From AC-32 sp963754265 (GTDB lineage: Bacteria > Actinomycetota > Thermoleophilia > Gaiellales > Gaiellaceae), in NCBI GenBank assembly GCA_963754265.1, contig CAVWFB010000015.1:124001-188000 (forward strand): a stretch of DNA of 64,000 nucleotides, in the 5' to 3' direction. Position 1 is the first letter of the stretch. Every line of letters starts with the position of its first letter. Positions 29,256 through 37,617 of this stretch are shown here, piece after piece. The notes below the pieces were generated by a model. The model was not told where the DNA came from and searched no databases. It worked only from the letters and a program-made list of their open reading frames with translations. A program made the position numbers and the translations under genes.

Positions 29256-31304
29256 ATGTCCATCGAGCCCGGAAAGATCCGCAACGTCGCCGTTACCGGC
29301 CACCGCGGAACGGGGAAGACCTCGCTCGTCGAGGCGATGCTCTTTCAGTCGGGCGCGATCAACCGCCTGGGCACGGTCGAGCAGGGTTCGACCACCTCGG
29401 ATTGGGATGAAGACGAACAGCGCCGGCAGATGTCGCTCGCGTCCTCGCTCTGCCACCTGGAGTGGCAGGGCCGCAAGATCAACCTGATCGACGCGCCCGG
29501 CGACGCGGGCTTCGCCGGCGACACGATCGCGGCGCTGCGCGTGGTCGAGGGCGCGCTCATCACCGTGAGCGCCGTGATGGGCGTCGAGGTGCAGACGAAC
29601 CGGGTCTGGGACCGCGCCGAGCAGCTCGACCTGCCGCGCCTCGTGTTCGTGAACATGCTCGACCGCGAGCGCGCCGATTTCTACCGCGCCCTCGAGCAGC
29701 TCCGCTCCCAGCTCTCCGAGCGCTGCGTCGCCATCCACCTCCCGATCGGGAACGAGCACGAGCTGACCGGAATCGTCGACCTGCTGCACATGACCGCGTA
29801 CACGAGCCCCGAGGGCGAGCGCGAGGGCGGCCCGGGCGAGATCCCGGAGGAGATGGCCGATGCCGTGCAGCAGCACCGCACGCAGCTGCTCGACTCGGTG
29901 GTGGAGACCGACGAGGCCCTGATGGAGCGCTACCTCGAGGGTGAGGAGCTCGGAACGGAAGAGGTGGCGCACGCGCTGAAGGATGCGGTGACGCGCGGCG
30001 AGCTCTTCCCGGTCGCCTGTGGAGTGGCGACCAAGAACCTCGGGACCACGGCGCTGCTCGACCTGCTCGTCGAAGGCGTGCCGTCGCCCGCCAAGCGCCC
30101 GCCGGCGATCGACGTCGACGGCGTCGGCACCGCCGCGTTCGTGTTCAAGACGGTGGCGGACCCCTTCGCGGGCCGCATCAACCTGTTCCGCGTCCTCTCC
30201 GGGACGCTCGACTCCGACTCGACGGTCGTGAACTCGCGCAACCGCAGCAAGGAGCGCGTGGGCCAGCTGCTCACGCTCCAGGGCAAGGATCACGAGCAGG
30301 CGAAGGAGTTCGGCGAGGGCGACATCGGCGCCGTCGCGAAGCTGAAGGAGACGACCACCGGCGATCTGCTCCTGGACTCCGAACGAGAGATCGAGCCGCC
30401 GCAGCTCGACTTCCCCGAGCCGGTGATGAGCTTCGCGGTGACGCCGAAGGCGAAGGGCGACGAGGAGAAGGTCGCAAGCTCGTTGCGCCGGCTCGCCGAG
30501 GAGGATCCGACGCTCGTCCTGCGCCGCGATCCGCAGACCGGCGACCAGCTGCTGTCGGGGATGAGCCAGATCCACGTCGAGGTCGCGGTCGACCGGCTCA
30601 AGCGGCGCTTCGGCGTGGACGTGGAGCTCCACCAGCCCCACGTGCCGTACCTGGAGACGATCCGGAAGGACTCGCGGGCGCGGCATCGCTACAAGAAACA
30701 GACCGGCGGGCGCGGCCAGTTCGGCGACTGCGAGATCGTGCTCGAGCCGCTGCCCGAGCGCGAGGGCTACGAATTCGTCGACGAGATCGTCGGCGGCGTC
30801 ATCCAGCAGGGCTTTCGGCCCGCGGTGGACAAGGGCATCCAGGAGGCGATGCAGCACGGCGAGCTCGCCGGCGCCCCGGTGCAGGGAGTCCGGGTCCGCC
30901 TGGTGGACGGTCAACAGCATTCGGTGGACTCCTCCGAGATGGCGTTCAAGATCGCCGGCTCGATGGCGTTCAAGGACGCCTACGCCAAGGCCGACCCCGT
31001 CCTGCTCGAGCCGATCATGGAGGTCGAGGTGAGCGTGCCGGACGACGCCGTCGGCGCGGTCAACGGCGACCTCAACTCACGGCGCGGCCGGCTGCAGGGC
31101 ATGGAGCCCCGCGGCGGCATGACCTCGATCAAGGCCGAGGTGCCGATGGCGGAGATCCTCACCTACTCGCAGGCGCTGACCTCGCTCACCGGCGGTCGTG
31201 GCGACTACCACATGCACTTCCTCCGTTACGAGGAAGTTCCGTCGCATATCGCCCAGAAGATCATCGACGAGACCAAGAAGGAGCTCGAGGAGGCTAGGGT
31301 CTAG
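29256..31304 (+). CDS. elongation factor G-like GTPase (EF-G paralog)
   Basis: 682 aa, all five EF-G domains. The GTPase motifs depart from canonical EF-G: G1 'GHRGTGKTS' (usual AHIDAGKTT), G3 'DAPGD' (usual DTPGH, so the catalytic His is lost), G4 'NMLDRERADF' (usual NKMD). Later domains are well conserved ('GEGDIGAVAKLKET', 'TGGRGQFGDCEIVLEPL', 'RRGRLQGMEPRGG'). Actinobacteria often carry such an EF-G-like second copy whose role is unclear. Ribosome site 'gaggagg' before ATG 29256. Divergent from the glucosidase with a 76-nt shared promoter region. Confidence 0.9.
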   Translation: MSIEPGKIRNVAVTGHRGTGKTSLVEAMLFQSGAINRLGTVEQGSTTSDWDEDEQRRQMSLASSLCHLEWQGRKINLIDAPGDAGFAGDTIAALRVVEGALITVSAVMGVEVQTNRVWDRAEQLDLPRLVFVNMLDRERADFYRALEQLRSQLSERCVAIHLPIGNEHELTGIVDLLHMTAYTSPEGEREGGPGEIPEEMADAVQQHRTQLLDSVVETDEALMERYLEGEELGTEEVAHALKDAVTRGELFPVACGVATKNLGTTALLDLLVEGVPSPAKRPPAIDVDGVGTAAFVFKTVADPFAGRINLFRVLSGTLDSDSTVVNSRNRSKERVGQLLTLQGKDHEQAKEFGEGDIGAVAKLKETTTGDLLLDSEREIEPPQLDFPEPVMSFAVTPKAKGDEEKVASSLRRLAEEDPTLVLRRDPQTGDQLLSGMSQIHVEVAVDRLKRRFGVDVELHQPHVPYLETIRKDSRARHRYKKQTGGRGQFGDCEIVLEPLPEREGYEFVDEIVGGVIQQGFRPAVDKGIQEAMQHGELAGAPVQGVRVRLVDGQQHSVDSSEMAFKIAGSMAFKDAYAKADPVLLEPIMEVEVSVPDDAVGAVNGDLNSRRGRLQGMEPRGGMTSIKAEVPMAEILTYSQALTSLTGGRGDYHMHFLRYEEVPSHIAQKIIDETKKELEEARV

Positions 31305-31308
31305 GTCC

Positions 31309-31923
31309 ATGCGGATCACGCGGCAGGCTGTTACCGCGTCCCAAACGTGCGCCATCTGTGAGCGGACCCTGCTCGTCGGCGAGCGGGCGGTGCGCTATTC
31401 GCCCGACGGCGAGAGCTTCGTCGACGTCTGCCCGCTGTGCCAGGAGATCGCGCTGGACCACGGCTGGCTGAAGGAGGGGAGCCCGACCACGCCCGTGGTG
31501 TCGGAGCGGCGGCGCAAGCGCCTCCCAGGGCTCGGGTCGCTGTTCGAGTCGCGCAAGCCCCAGGTCGAGCGCGTCGTGGACGAGCCGATCCTGCGCAGGC
31601 TCTCGGGGCCCGAGGTGGCGATGGTCGAGGCGGCAGACCTCTTCAACGAGAGCGCCTTCCGGCGAACGATCGCCGGGATCGCGAAGAGCCTGGGATCGCC
31701 GCGGGCCTCGATCGTGCCGCTCTCGGGTACGAACAGCGAGGTCGTGCTCACCGTCGCCTGGGACATCTCCTGGTACCAGTACCGCATCACGCCCGACTCT
31801 GGGCAGCCCGTCAAGCTGGCCGAGCGCGGGCACGAGCCGCGCGAGCTCGAGTCGCTCTTCACGGCCTGGAACGCACGCCTCACACAGGACGGCCGCATCG
31901 CCCCGGACATCTCACCGGTCTAG
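31309..31923 (+). CDS. conserved protein with N-terminal zinc-ribbon-like motif
   Basis: 204 aa, ATG 31309, 4 nt after the EF-G-like stop. Residues about 13-45 hold two CxxC pairs, 'TCAICERTLLVGE' and 'VCPLCQEIALDHGW', a treble-clef zinc site. After a basic linker ('ERRRKRLPGLGSLFE') the second half ('ADLFNESAFRRTIAGIAKSL', 'VLTVAWDISWYQYRI') forms a separate alpha/beta domain with no known catalytic residues. Close spacing suggests co-expression with the GTPase. Function unknown. Confidence 0.65.
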   Translation: MRITRQAVTASQTCAICERTLLVGERAVRYSPDGESFVDVCPLCQEIALDHGWLKEGSPTTPVVSERRRKRLPGLGSLFESRKPQVERVVDEPILRRLSGPEVAMVEAADLFNESAFRRTIAGIAKSLGSPRASIVPLSGTNSEVVLTVAWDISWYQYRITPDSGQPVKLAERGHEPRELESLFTAWNARLTQDGRIAPDISPV

Positions 31924-31958
31924 CGTCAACACCGCCCGTCCATAGAATCCGAAGCACC

Positions 31959-32180
31959 ATGATCTATTGCGTCATTCCGCGTGAGCTCGAAGACGAGCTC
32001 TACGAGAAGATGGTCGAGTACTACAGGGACAACCCGCACGTGACCGTCATCGTCGACCGGCGGGAGGGCGAGGACCGGCGCCATGGTCGCGAGAAGGGCG
32101 GGAAACGCGAGATCCGAGACCGGCGCCGGGCCCGTGCGGCGGGCACGTTTCCCAGCACGGATCCCCCAGAGAACGCGTAG
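31959..32180 (+). CDS. small basic conserved hypothetical protein (73 aa)
   Basis: ATG 31959. 'MIYCVIPRELEDELYEKMVE', then 'VTVIVDRREGEDRR' and a strongly basic end 'KREIRDRRRARAAGTF'. This arrangement occurs as a small conserved protein in many high-GC actinobacteria; the basic tail suggests nucleic-acid contact. It sits between the zinc-ribbon gene and the aldehyde dehydrogenase, all on one strand. Confidence 0.7.
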   Translation: MIYCVIPRELEDELYEKMVEYYRDNPHVTVIVDRREGEDRRHGREKGGKREIRDRRRARAAGTFPSTDPPENA

Positions 32181-32194
32181 GTAAGATCGCCCGC

Positions 32195-33694
32195 GTGGCG
32201 ACCGCGGCGACGAAGACCTTCAAGAACTTCATCGGCGGCGAGTGGGTCGACGCCGCCTCCGGCGAGACCTTCGAGACGACGAGCCCTGCGACCGGGGAGA
32301 CGCTCGGCGTCTTCCCGCGCTCGAATGCCGAGGACGTCGACCGCGCGGTCGAGGCTGCCAAGAATGCCTTCGACGACTGGCGCCTGACCCCGGCGCCCCG
32401 CCGCGGCGAGATCCTCTTCCGCTTCGGCCAGCTTCTCGCGGAGCGCAAGGACGAGGTCGCTGACCTGATGGCCCGCGAGATGGGCAAGGTCGTGCCCGAG
32501 GCGGCGGGCGACGTCCAGGAAGCGATCGACATGAGCTTCTACATGGGCGGCGAGGGGCGGCGCCTCTTCGGTCAGACCACGCCCTCCGAGCTGCGCGACA
32601 AGTTCAACATGAGCGTGCGTCAACCGATCGGCGTGGTCGGCGTGATCACGCCGTGGAACTTCCCGATCGCGATCCCGTCCTGGAAGATCGCACCCGCGCT
32701 CGTGTGCGGGAACACCGTGGTCTTCAAGCCCGCGACCGACACGCCGCTCCTGGGCGAGCGCTTCGTCGAGCTGCTCGCGGAGGCCGGCGTTCCCGACGGC
32801 GTGATCAACATCGTCCATGGGGGCGGGGGAGAGGTCGGCGACCGGCTCGTGCGCCACCCCGACGTGCCCGTGATCACGCTCACCGGGTCCCGAGAGACCG
32901 GGGTCGAAGTGATGCGCAACGCGGCCGACCACCTCAAGCACATCCACCTCGAGCTCGGCGGCAAGAACGCGATCATCGTCCTGGACGACGCCGACCTCGA
33001 CCTCGCGGTCGAGGGGATCATCTGGTCCGCCTTCGGCACCTCGGGCCAGCGCTGCACCGCCGCCTCGCGCGTGATCGTGCAGGAGGGCGCCTACGAGGAG
33101 CTCCAGAAGCGGCTCGTCGGCGCTGCGGAGAAGCTGCGCCTCGGCCCCGGCTGGGAAGAGGGCGTGGACGTCGGCCCCGTGATCAACAAGCGCGCGCTGG
33201 AGAAGATCCACTCCTACACGGAGATCGGCGTGGACGAGGGCGCGAAGCTGCTCACCGGCGGCGAGGTCGCCGGGGGAAACGGCCTGGGGGACGGGTTCTT
33301 CTACCGCCCGACGATCTTCGGCGACGTCGACCCGCAGATGCGTGTAGCCCAGGAGGAGATCTTCGGGCCGACCACGGCGCTCATCCGCGTCCGCGACGTG
33401 GACGAGGCGATCCGGGTCTCGAACGGGATCGAGTTCGGCCTCTCGTCGTCGATCTTCACCCGGGATGTGAATACCGCGTTCCGGGCGATGCGCGACCTCG
33501 AGGCCGGGATCACCTACATCAACGCCGGCACGATCGGCGCGGAGGTTCATCTGCCCTTCGGTGGGACGAAGGGGACCGGCAACGGCCATCGCGAAGCCGG
33601 CCAGGCCGCACTGGACGTCTTCACCGAGTGGAAGTCGATCTACGTCGACTACTCCGGAAAGCTGCAGAAGGCCCAGATCGACACCGCCGACTAG
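32195..33694 (+). CDS. NAD(P)-dependent aldehyde dehydrogenase
   Basis: 499 aa from GTG 32195. Complete ALDH fold: 'PWNFPIAIPSWKIAPAL' (NAD site), 'LTGSRETGVEVM', general base Glu in 'HLELGGKNAI' (about residue 253), nucleophile Cys in 'TSGQRCTAASR' (about 287) and 'EEIFGPTTALI'. The C-terminal 'IGAEVHLPFGGTKGTGNGH' and 'FTEWKSIYVDYSGKLQKAQI' points to the aminoadipate-semialdehyde/piperideine-carboxylate type of ALDH rather than acetaldehyde types. Oxidises an aldehyde to the acid; lysine catabolism is a reasonable guess. Confidence 0.92.
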   Translation: MATAATKTFKNFIGGEWVDAASGETFETTSPATGETLGVFPRSNAEDVDRAVEAAKNAFDDWRLTPAPRRGEILFRFGQLLAERKDEVADLMAREMGKVVPEAAGDVQEAIDMSFYMGGEGRRLFGQTTPSELRDKFNMSVRQPIGVVGVITPWNFPIAIPSWKIAPALVCGNTVVFKPATDTPLLGERFVELLAEAGVPDGVINIVHGGGGEVGDRLVRHPDVPVITLTGSRETGVEVMRNAADHLKHIHLELGGKNAIIVLDDADLDLAVEGIIWSAFGTSGQRCTAASRVIVQEGAYEELQKRLVGAAEKLRLGPGWEEGVDVGPVINKRALEKIHSYTEIGVDEGAKLLTGGEVAGGNGLGDGFFYRPTIFGDVDPQMRVAQEEIFGPTTALIRVRDVDEAIRVSNGIEFGLSSSIFTRDVNTAFRAMRDLEAGITYINAGTIGAEVHLPFGGTKGTGNGHREAGQAALDVFTEWKSIYVDYSGKLQKAQIDTAD

Positions 33695-33700
33695 TCGCGC

Positions 33701-35041
33701 GTGAGGGCACTCCGCAGCAGACCGCTGTGGCAGCTGGTCGGCTTGGCAGCCGTCGTCCTCGTCTTCGTCGGCGGAGCCGGCGCGGCGGGCGCGTGCAAGC
33801 TCTTCCTCGACTGTCATCTGGGCTCCAAGTCGTCGCTCGAGAACGAGATCGTCCGCTATCAAGGCCGCCACGCGCCGCTGAAGGGGCTGCCGTCGAACCT
33901 GGACGCGACGACCGTCGCGCGGGGCTTCTCGTATCCGACCGACTTCGACTTTCTTCCCGACGGCCGCATCCTGATGGCCGAGAAGAACGGGACGATCAGG
34001 TCAGTCTCGAGCAGCGGCCGGCCCGGCTCCCAGCCGTTTCTCGATCTCAGGTCCCGGGTGACGACGAGCTTCTTCAGGGGCATCCTCGGCTTCAAGGTCG
34101 ATCCCGACTTCGCGGCTCACCCGTTCGTCTACGTCGCATACACGCCGAAGCTGGCCGGCGAGAAGCCGACCGGTCCTACGGTCGTTCGGATCAGCCGCTT
34201 CCGTGTCGCGGAGGGCCGCGCAGTCCCGTCGAGTGAACGCGTGATCGTCGGCGGCGACGATGCCAAGCCCTGTGCGGCACTCCCGCCGTCGGCGGACTGC
34301 CTGCCTTCCTCCCTGGACGTCGACGGCGCCGACATCGTCTTCGCGTCGGACGGAACACTGTTCGTCTCGACGGGCTTCGGTGGCGGCGAGGAGCACGTCG
34401 AGCCGTCCGCCTTCCTGGCAGAAGACCGAGGAACCCTCGGCGGGAAGATCCTCCACGTCGACCGCGAGGGCCGCGGGCTGCCGTCAAATCCCTTCTGGGA
34501 CGGCGATCCGCAGAGCAACCGGTCCAAGGTCTGGGCGACGGGCTTCCGGAACCCGTTCCGCATGGCGCTGCTCCCTGGGTCGCCCACGACCCTCGCAGTC
34601 GGCGATGTCGGCTGGGACTCGTTCGAGTCGCTCCTCCGTGTCGGGCGCGGCAGCGACTCAGGATGGCCGTGCTTCGAGGGCGGCCACAAGACGCCCGAAT
34701 ACCGAGACACACCACGCTGCGCCGACTACTACCGCGCCCACCCGGAAGCGCCGAATGCGCCTTGGTTGGCCATTCCGCATCCGCCGGGGATCGCGATCAC
34801 CGGTGGTGTCCCGCTCACTCGGGCAAGCGGACTCCCGGCCGATCTGCGGAGCGACTACGCCTTCGCCGACTGGGGCGCAGGCACCCTCACGCTCGTCCCG
34901 CTGGGAGAGACGAGCAACCCGAAGCAGATACCCCTGGCGCGGTCGGCGGCCGGTCCGGTTCGGCTTCGGGTCGGTCCGGACGGGGCGTTGTACTACCTCG
35001 CGGCCAACAGCGGCGACCTCCGCCGGATCGCCGCACGCTGA
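33701..35041 (+). CDS. PQQ-dependent sugar dehydrogenase (GSDH family), secreted or anchored
   Basis: 446 aa. N-terminal hydrophobic segment 'LWQLVGLAAVVLVFVGGAGA' is a signal peptide or anchor. The six-bladed propeller of the soluble glucose/sorbosone dehydrogenase family follows: 'YPTDFDFLPDGRILMAEKNG', 'GILGFKVDPDF', 'DGTLFVSTGFGG', 'WATGFRNPFRMAL', 'GDVGWDSFESL', and final 'LRVGPDGALYYL'. Such proteins oxidise sugars with PQQ outside the membrane, though many actinobacterial members have not been shown to bind PQQ. GTG 33701, 6 nt after the ALDH. Confidence 0.88.
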   Translation: MRALRSRPLWQLVGLAAVVLVFVGGAGAAGACKLFLDCHLGSKSSLENEIVRYQGRHAPLKGLPSNLDATTVARGFSYPTDFDFLPDGRILMAEKNGTIRSVSSSGRPGSQPFLDLRSRVTTSFFRGILGFKVDPDFAAHPFVYVAYTPKLAGEKPTGPTVVRISRFRVAEGRAVPSSERVIVGGDDAKPCAALPPSADCLPSSLDVDGADIVFASDGTLFVSTGFGGGEEHVEPSAFLAEDRGTLGGKILHVDREGRGLPSNPFWDGDPQSNRSKVWATGFRNPFRMALLPGSPTTLAVGDVGWDSFESLLRVGRGSDSGWPCFEGGHKTPEYRDTPRCADYYRAHPEAPNAPWLAIPHPPGIAITGGVPLTRASGLPADLRSDYAFADWGAGTLTLVPLGETSNPKQIPLARSAAGPVRLRVGPDGALYYLAANSGDLRRIAAR

Positions 35042-35042
35042 C

Positions 35043-35567
35043 GTGATCCTGTGGCACGGGGAGGCCGGCACGGGCACGACGTTCGCGTTGCGCGCTCTCG
35101 CCTGGGAATGGTGGGAGTGGTGCCGGTTCCACTACATCGTCGACCCGGACTCCTTCTTCGGCGAGCACGCCGACTATCTGATCTCCGTCCTGTTGCAACC
35201 GGCCGTTCCGATGATGCTCCGGCAGGGCGGTTTCCGGGGGTTCGTCTCCTACGACTTCGACGCCGGGCAGGGGCTGTCGCGGTTCCTCAACGTCGTGGAC
35301 GGTCTCATCGGCCAGGGGCTTCGGGTGCTGGAGCTGGTCACGACGACCAATGAGCCGATCCGGAAGCTCCATCCGGCGGTCGCTCGTCCTGGTCGCTGCG
35401 CCGCGAACATCGAGTTCGGCCCGCTGGGAAAGGACGAGGCTTCGAGCTGGCGCGAGCAGCACGGACTGGATGGGGAGGTTTCCGCATCGTGCACCTTGAC
35501 CTCGCTCTATGCCCAGCTCGAGGGGAGAGACCCGAGCGAGGCGGTGTTGATCGGCTTCGGGGATTGA
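35043..35567 (+). pseudogene. degraded AAA-family ATPase (DUF5925-associated type)
   Basis: The frame from GTG 35043 starts directly at a Walker A-like 'LWHGEAGTGTTFALRALA' in which the essential Lys is replaced by Thr (GxGTT). 'WEWCRFHYIVDPDSFFG' and 'FLNVVDGLIGQGLRVLELVT', sensor-1-like 'TTTNEP' and 'LHPAVARPGRCAANIEFGPL' match actinobacterial AAA ATPases. The usual N-terminal domain (about 200 residues) is absent, and the Walker B strand has been replaced by 'GGFRGFVSYDFDAGQ'. It is most likely a remnant that cannot hydrolyse ATP. Confidence 0.65.
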
Positions 35568-35622
35568 CCGGCCGGTCGGGAATCTTCACGGCGACCTAAC
35601 AGTCGTCAGGAAGAATTCGCCC

Positions 35623-36498
35623 ATGGTTCGCTGGATTCTCGTGCTTGCGCTGACGGGTGCGTGCGTGGCAGCCGTCTCTGCCGCCTCTGCTCCGAGCGGT
35701 CTGATCGTTTTCTCGAGCTCGAGCGGGGTGGACGGCAAGACGCAGGTCTGGGTGATGAACGCGAACGGCACCGCACGGCGCGCGGTCACGCCGGCGACGA
35801 GCGCCGCGGAAGGCCCTGCTCTCTCGCGCGACGGACGCCGGATCGCGTTCGTGAGGCGCGACGACGTCTACGTGATGAGCCTCAACGGCACCCAGGTGCG
35901 GAGGCTCACGTTCAGCTCCTCGGCGGAAAGCTCCCCGAGCTGGTCGCCCGACGGCCGCTGGATCGCGTACTCGTCCTACCGCTCAGGGCGCTCGGCGATC
36001 TGGAAGATGCGCTCCGACGGAGGCCAGAAGACGCTTCTCGCCGCCGGCAAGACATTGAGCGTCCCGGCGTGGTCTCCGGTCGGAGATCGGATCGCCTACG
36101 CCGGCGTGAACGGGCAGATCTGGATGATGAACGCGAACGGCGGCGGGAAGCACGCGCTCACACGAACCGCGTCCGGCACCGGCGTCGACTGGGCGCCTTC
36201 GTGGTCCCCGGACGGTCGCCGGATCGCGTTCGAGTCGGACGTCGGCACCGGCCAGAGGGATCTCACCAACGAGATCTGGGTGATCGGAGCAGACGGGTCG
36301 CATCCCGCGCGCCTGACGCACAACCAGCTGAACGACGGCCAGCCGGACTGGTCGCCCGACGGCGCCTGGCTCGTCTTCTCCAGCCAGCGGCCGCACCCCG
36401 GGACCGCGCACCTCTGGCTGATACGCCCGAACGGGAAGGGGCTCCACCGGGTCACCCCCTGGGCCGGCGAGCAGTACCAACCGAGCTGGGCGCGGTAG
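35623..36498 (+). CDS. secreted TolB-like (WD40/PD40 beta-propeller) protein
   Basis: 291 aa with a signal peptide ('WILVLALTGACVAAVSAASA') and at least five PD40 repeats of the form 'SPSWSPDGRWIAYSS', 'APSWSPDGRRIAFES', 'QPDWSPDGAWLVFSS', alternating with 'IWVIGADGSHPARLTH' type strands. Propellers like this bind proteins or peptidoglycan outside the cytoplasm. No enzymatic domain is attached. ATG 35623; single gene. Confidence 0.85.
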   Translation: MVRWILVLALTGACVAAVSAASAPSGLIVFSSSSGVDGKTQVWVMNANGTARRAVTPATSAAEGPALSRDGRRIAFVRRDDVYVMSLNGTQVRRLTFSSSAESSPSWSPDGRWIAYSSYRSGRSAIWKMRSDGGQKTLLAAGKTLSVPAWSPVGDRIAYAGVNGQIWMMNANGGGKHALTRTASGTGVDWAPSWSPDGRRIAFESDVGTGQRDLTNEIWVIGADGSHPARLTHNQLNDGQPDWSPDGAWLVFSSQRPHPGTAHLWLIRPNGKGLHRVTPWAGEQYQPSWAR

Positions 36499-36532
36499 CC
36501 GCGCCACCCGACCCCGGCTAGGGTCCCCAGCC

Positions 36533-36859
36533 GTGAACCGCAAGCTCGTCGTGTTCGTGCCGCGCGAGGCACTCAAGTCCGTCCGAGACGCGCTATTCGC
36601 GGCCGGCGCCGGCCGGATCGGCGACTACGAGCACTGCTCGTGGTACGGCGAGGGCACGGGCACGTTCCTGGGAGGCGAGTCGACGTCGCCGAACGTCGGC
36701 CGGGCCGGAAAGGAGGAGCGGGTCGCCGAGCTGCGGCTCGAGACCGTCTACCCGGCCGAGCTAGAGGTCGAGGTCGTGCGGGCGCTCCGCTCGGCTCATC
36801 CGTACGAGGAGCCGTCGTTCGACCTCTACGAGCTGCTCGAACGGCCGGAGGCGAGCTGA
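36533..36859 (+). CDS. NIF3/YqfO-type PII-like insert domain protein
   Basis: 108 aa from GTG 36533. 'VVFVPREALKSVRDALFAAGA' then 'GRIGDYEHCSWYGEGTGTFLGG' and 'EELRLETVYPAELEVEVVRALRSAHPYEEPSFDLYEL' (in parts) correspond to the PII-like domain that is inserted in NIF3/YqfO proteins; here it is free-standing. The function of the free form is unknown; a small-ligand or metal-binding role is suggested by the fold. Its stop overlaps the next gene as CTGA. Confidence 0.8.
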   Translation: MNRKLVVFVPREALKSVRDALFAAGAGRIGDYEHCSWYGEGTGTFLGGESTSPNVGRAGKEERVAELRLETVYPAELEVEVVRALRSAHPYEEPSFDLYELLERPEAS

Positions 36860-37257
36860 AGGCGAGGCTCTCGACCGACGGGGGTTCGCGCGGCAACCCC
36901 GGCCCGGCGGCCTACGGTTACGTGCTCGAGACCGAGGACGGAACCGTGCTCGACGCGAAAGGCGACACCATCGGCGTGGCGACAAACAACGTGGCGGAGT
37001 ACAGCGCCCTGATCGCCGGCCTCGAGTCGGCGCTCGAGCGCGACGTGACCGAGCTGGAGGTCGTGTCGGACTCCGAGCTGCTCGTCAAGCAGATGCGCGG
37101 CGAGTACAAGGTCAAGAACGAGACGCTGCGCGAGCTCGTCGCCGACGCCGACGCGCTGGCGCGCAGGATGTCGAAGGTGACGTACACCGCCGTCCGTCGC
37201 GAGCACAACGAGCTGGCGGACACGCTCGTGAACGAAGCGCTCGATTCGGCCTCGTGA
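36856..37257 (+). CDS. ribonuclease HI family protein, probable CTG start
   Basis: 133 aa. All catalytic residues of RNase HI are there: Asp in 'STDGGSRGNPGPAAYG', Glu in 'NNVAEYSALIAGLE', Asp in 'VVSDSELLVKQM', and the final 'REHNELADTLVNEAL'. The frame has no ATG, GTG or TTG near the expected N-terminus; CTG 36856 overlaps the preceding stop (CTGA) and has a Shine-Dalgarno ggagg 6 nt upstream, so CTG is the likely start. The enzyme cleaves RNA in RNA-DNA hybrids. The tRNA-Gly gene follows 25 nt later. Confidence 0.85.
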   Translation: MKARLSTDGGSRGNPGPAAYGYVLETEDGTVLDAKGDTIGVATNNVAEYSALIAGLESALERDVTELEVVSDSELLVKQMRGEYKVKNETLRELVADADALARRMSKVTYTAVRREHNELADTLVNEALDSAS

Positions 37258-37282
37258 GGCCGCGGCTATACTTTTCGTCCGC

Positions 37283-37356
37283 GCGGATGTAGCTCAGTTG
37301 GCTAGAGCGTCTGCTTGCCATGCAGAAGGTCGTGGGTTCGAATCCCATCATCCGCT
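37283..37356 (+). tRNA. tRNA-Gly (GCC anticodon)
   Basis: Acceptor GCGGATG/CATCCGC, D arm TAGCTCAGTTGGCTAGAGC, anticodon loop TTGCCAT between TCTGC and GCAGA, and T arm GTGGGTTCGAATCCCAT fold normally. Discriminator T, no encoded CCA. Its 3' half is duplicated at 54270, marking it as an integration site. Confidence 0.93.
37315..37348 (+). repeat. attL-like 34-bp direct repeat inside tRNA-Gly
   Basis: Identical over 34 bases to 54270-54303, starting TTGCCATGCAGAAGGTCG and ending in CCCAT; after one mismatch four more bases match. Confidence 0.8.
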
Positions 37357-37431
37357 TTTAGAGGAACATGCTGCATACTGAGCAGTTTCTCCGTCTCTCG
37401 ACTAGCCGCCGTCGTCAACGGCGCGGCCCGA

Positions 37432-37451
37432 TAGTCAGCATCTAGTCAGCA
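37432..37451 (+). repeat. tandem TAGTCAGCA repeat near attL
   Basis: TAGTCAGCA occurs at 37432-37440 and 37443-37451, an 11-bp period, about 80 bp beyond the tRNA. Such phased short repeats resemble arm-type integrase binding sites. The surrounding stretch 37357-37554 has no gene. Confidence 0.35.
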
Positions 37452-37617
37452 CTGGCGGCTTTCTCGTGCCGCGCCTAGCGCGGGAACGAGGGACTAGGGG
37501 GCTCTAACCGTCGACTCCCGGAGCGCGCCCGTGGCGGCGACTAAGGTGGCTGCGATGCAGGAGGACGACGACGCTGACTAAGGCGCGCCTCGGGAGGGCG
37601 AGAGCCATTGGCGGGAG

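Noticed and set aside
28176..30920. 914-codon open frame on the minus strand
   Set aside because: Antisense of the EF-G-like gene and the glucosidase; high-GC third positions keep such frames open. Sequence has no family match and overlaps two certain genes.
32021..33871. 616-codon minus-strand frame
   Set aside because: Antisense shadow of the aldehyde dehydrogenase; composition is His/Arg/Asp-rich with no domain.
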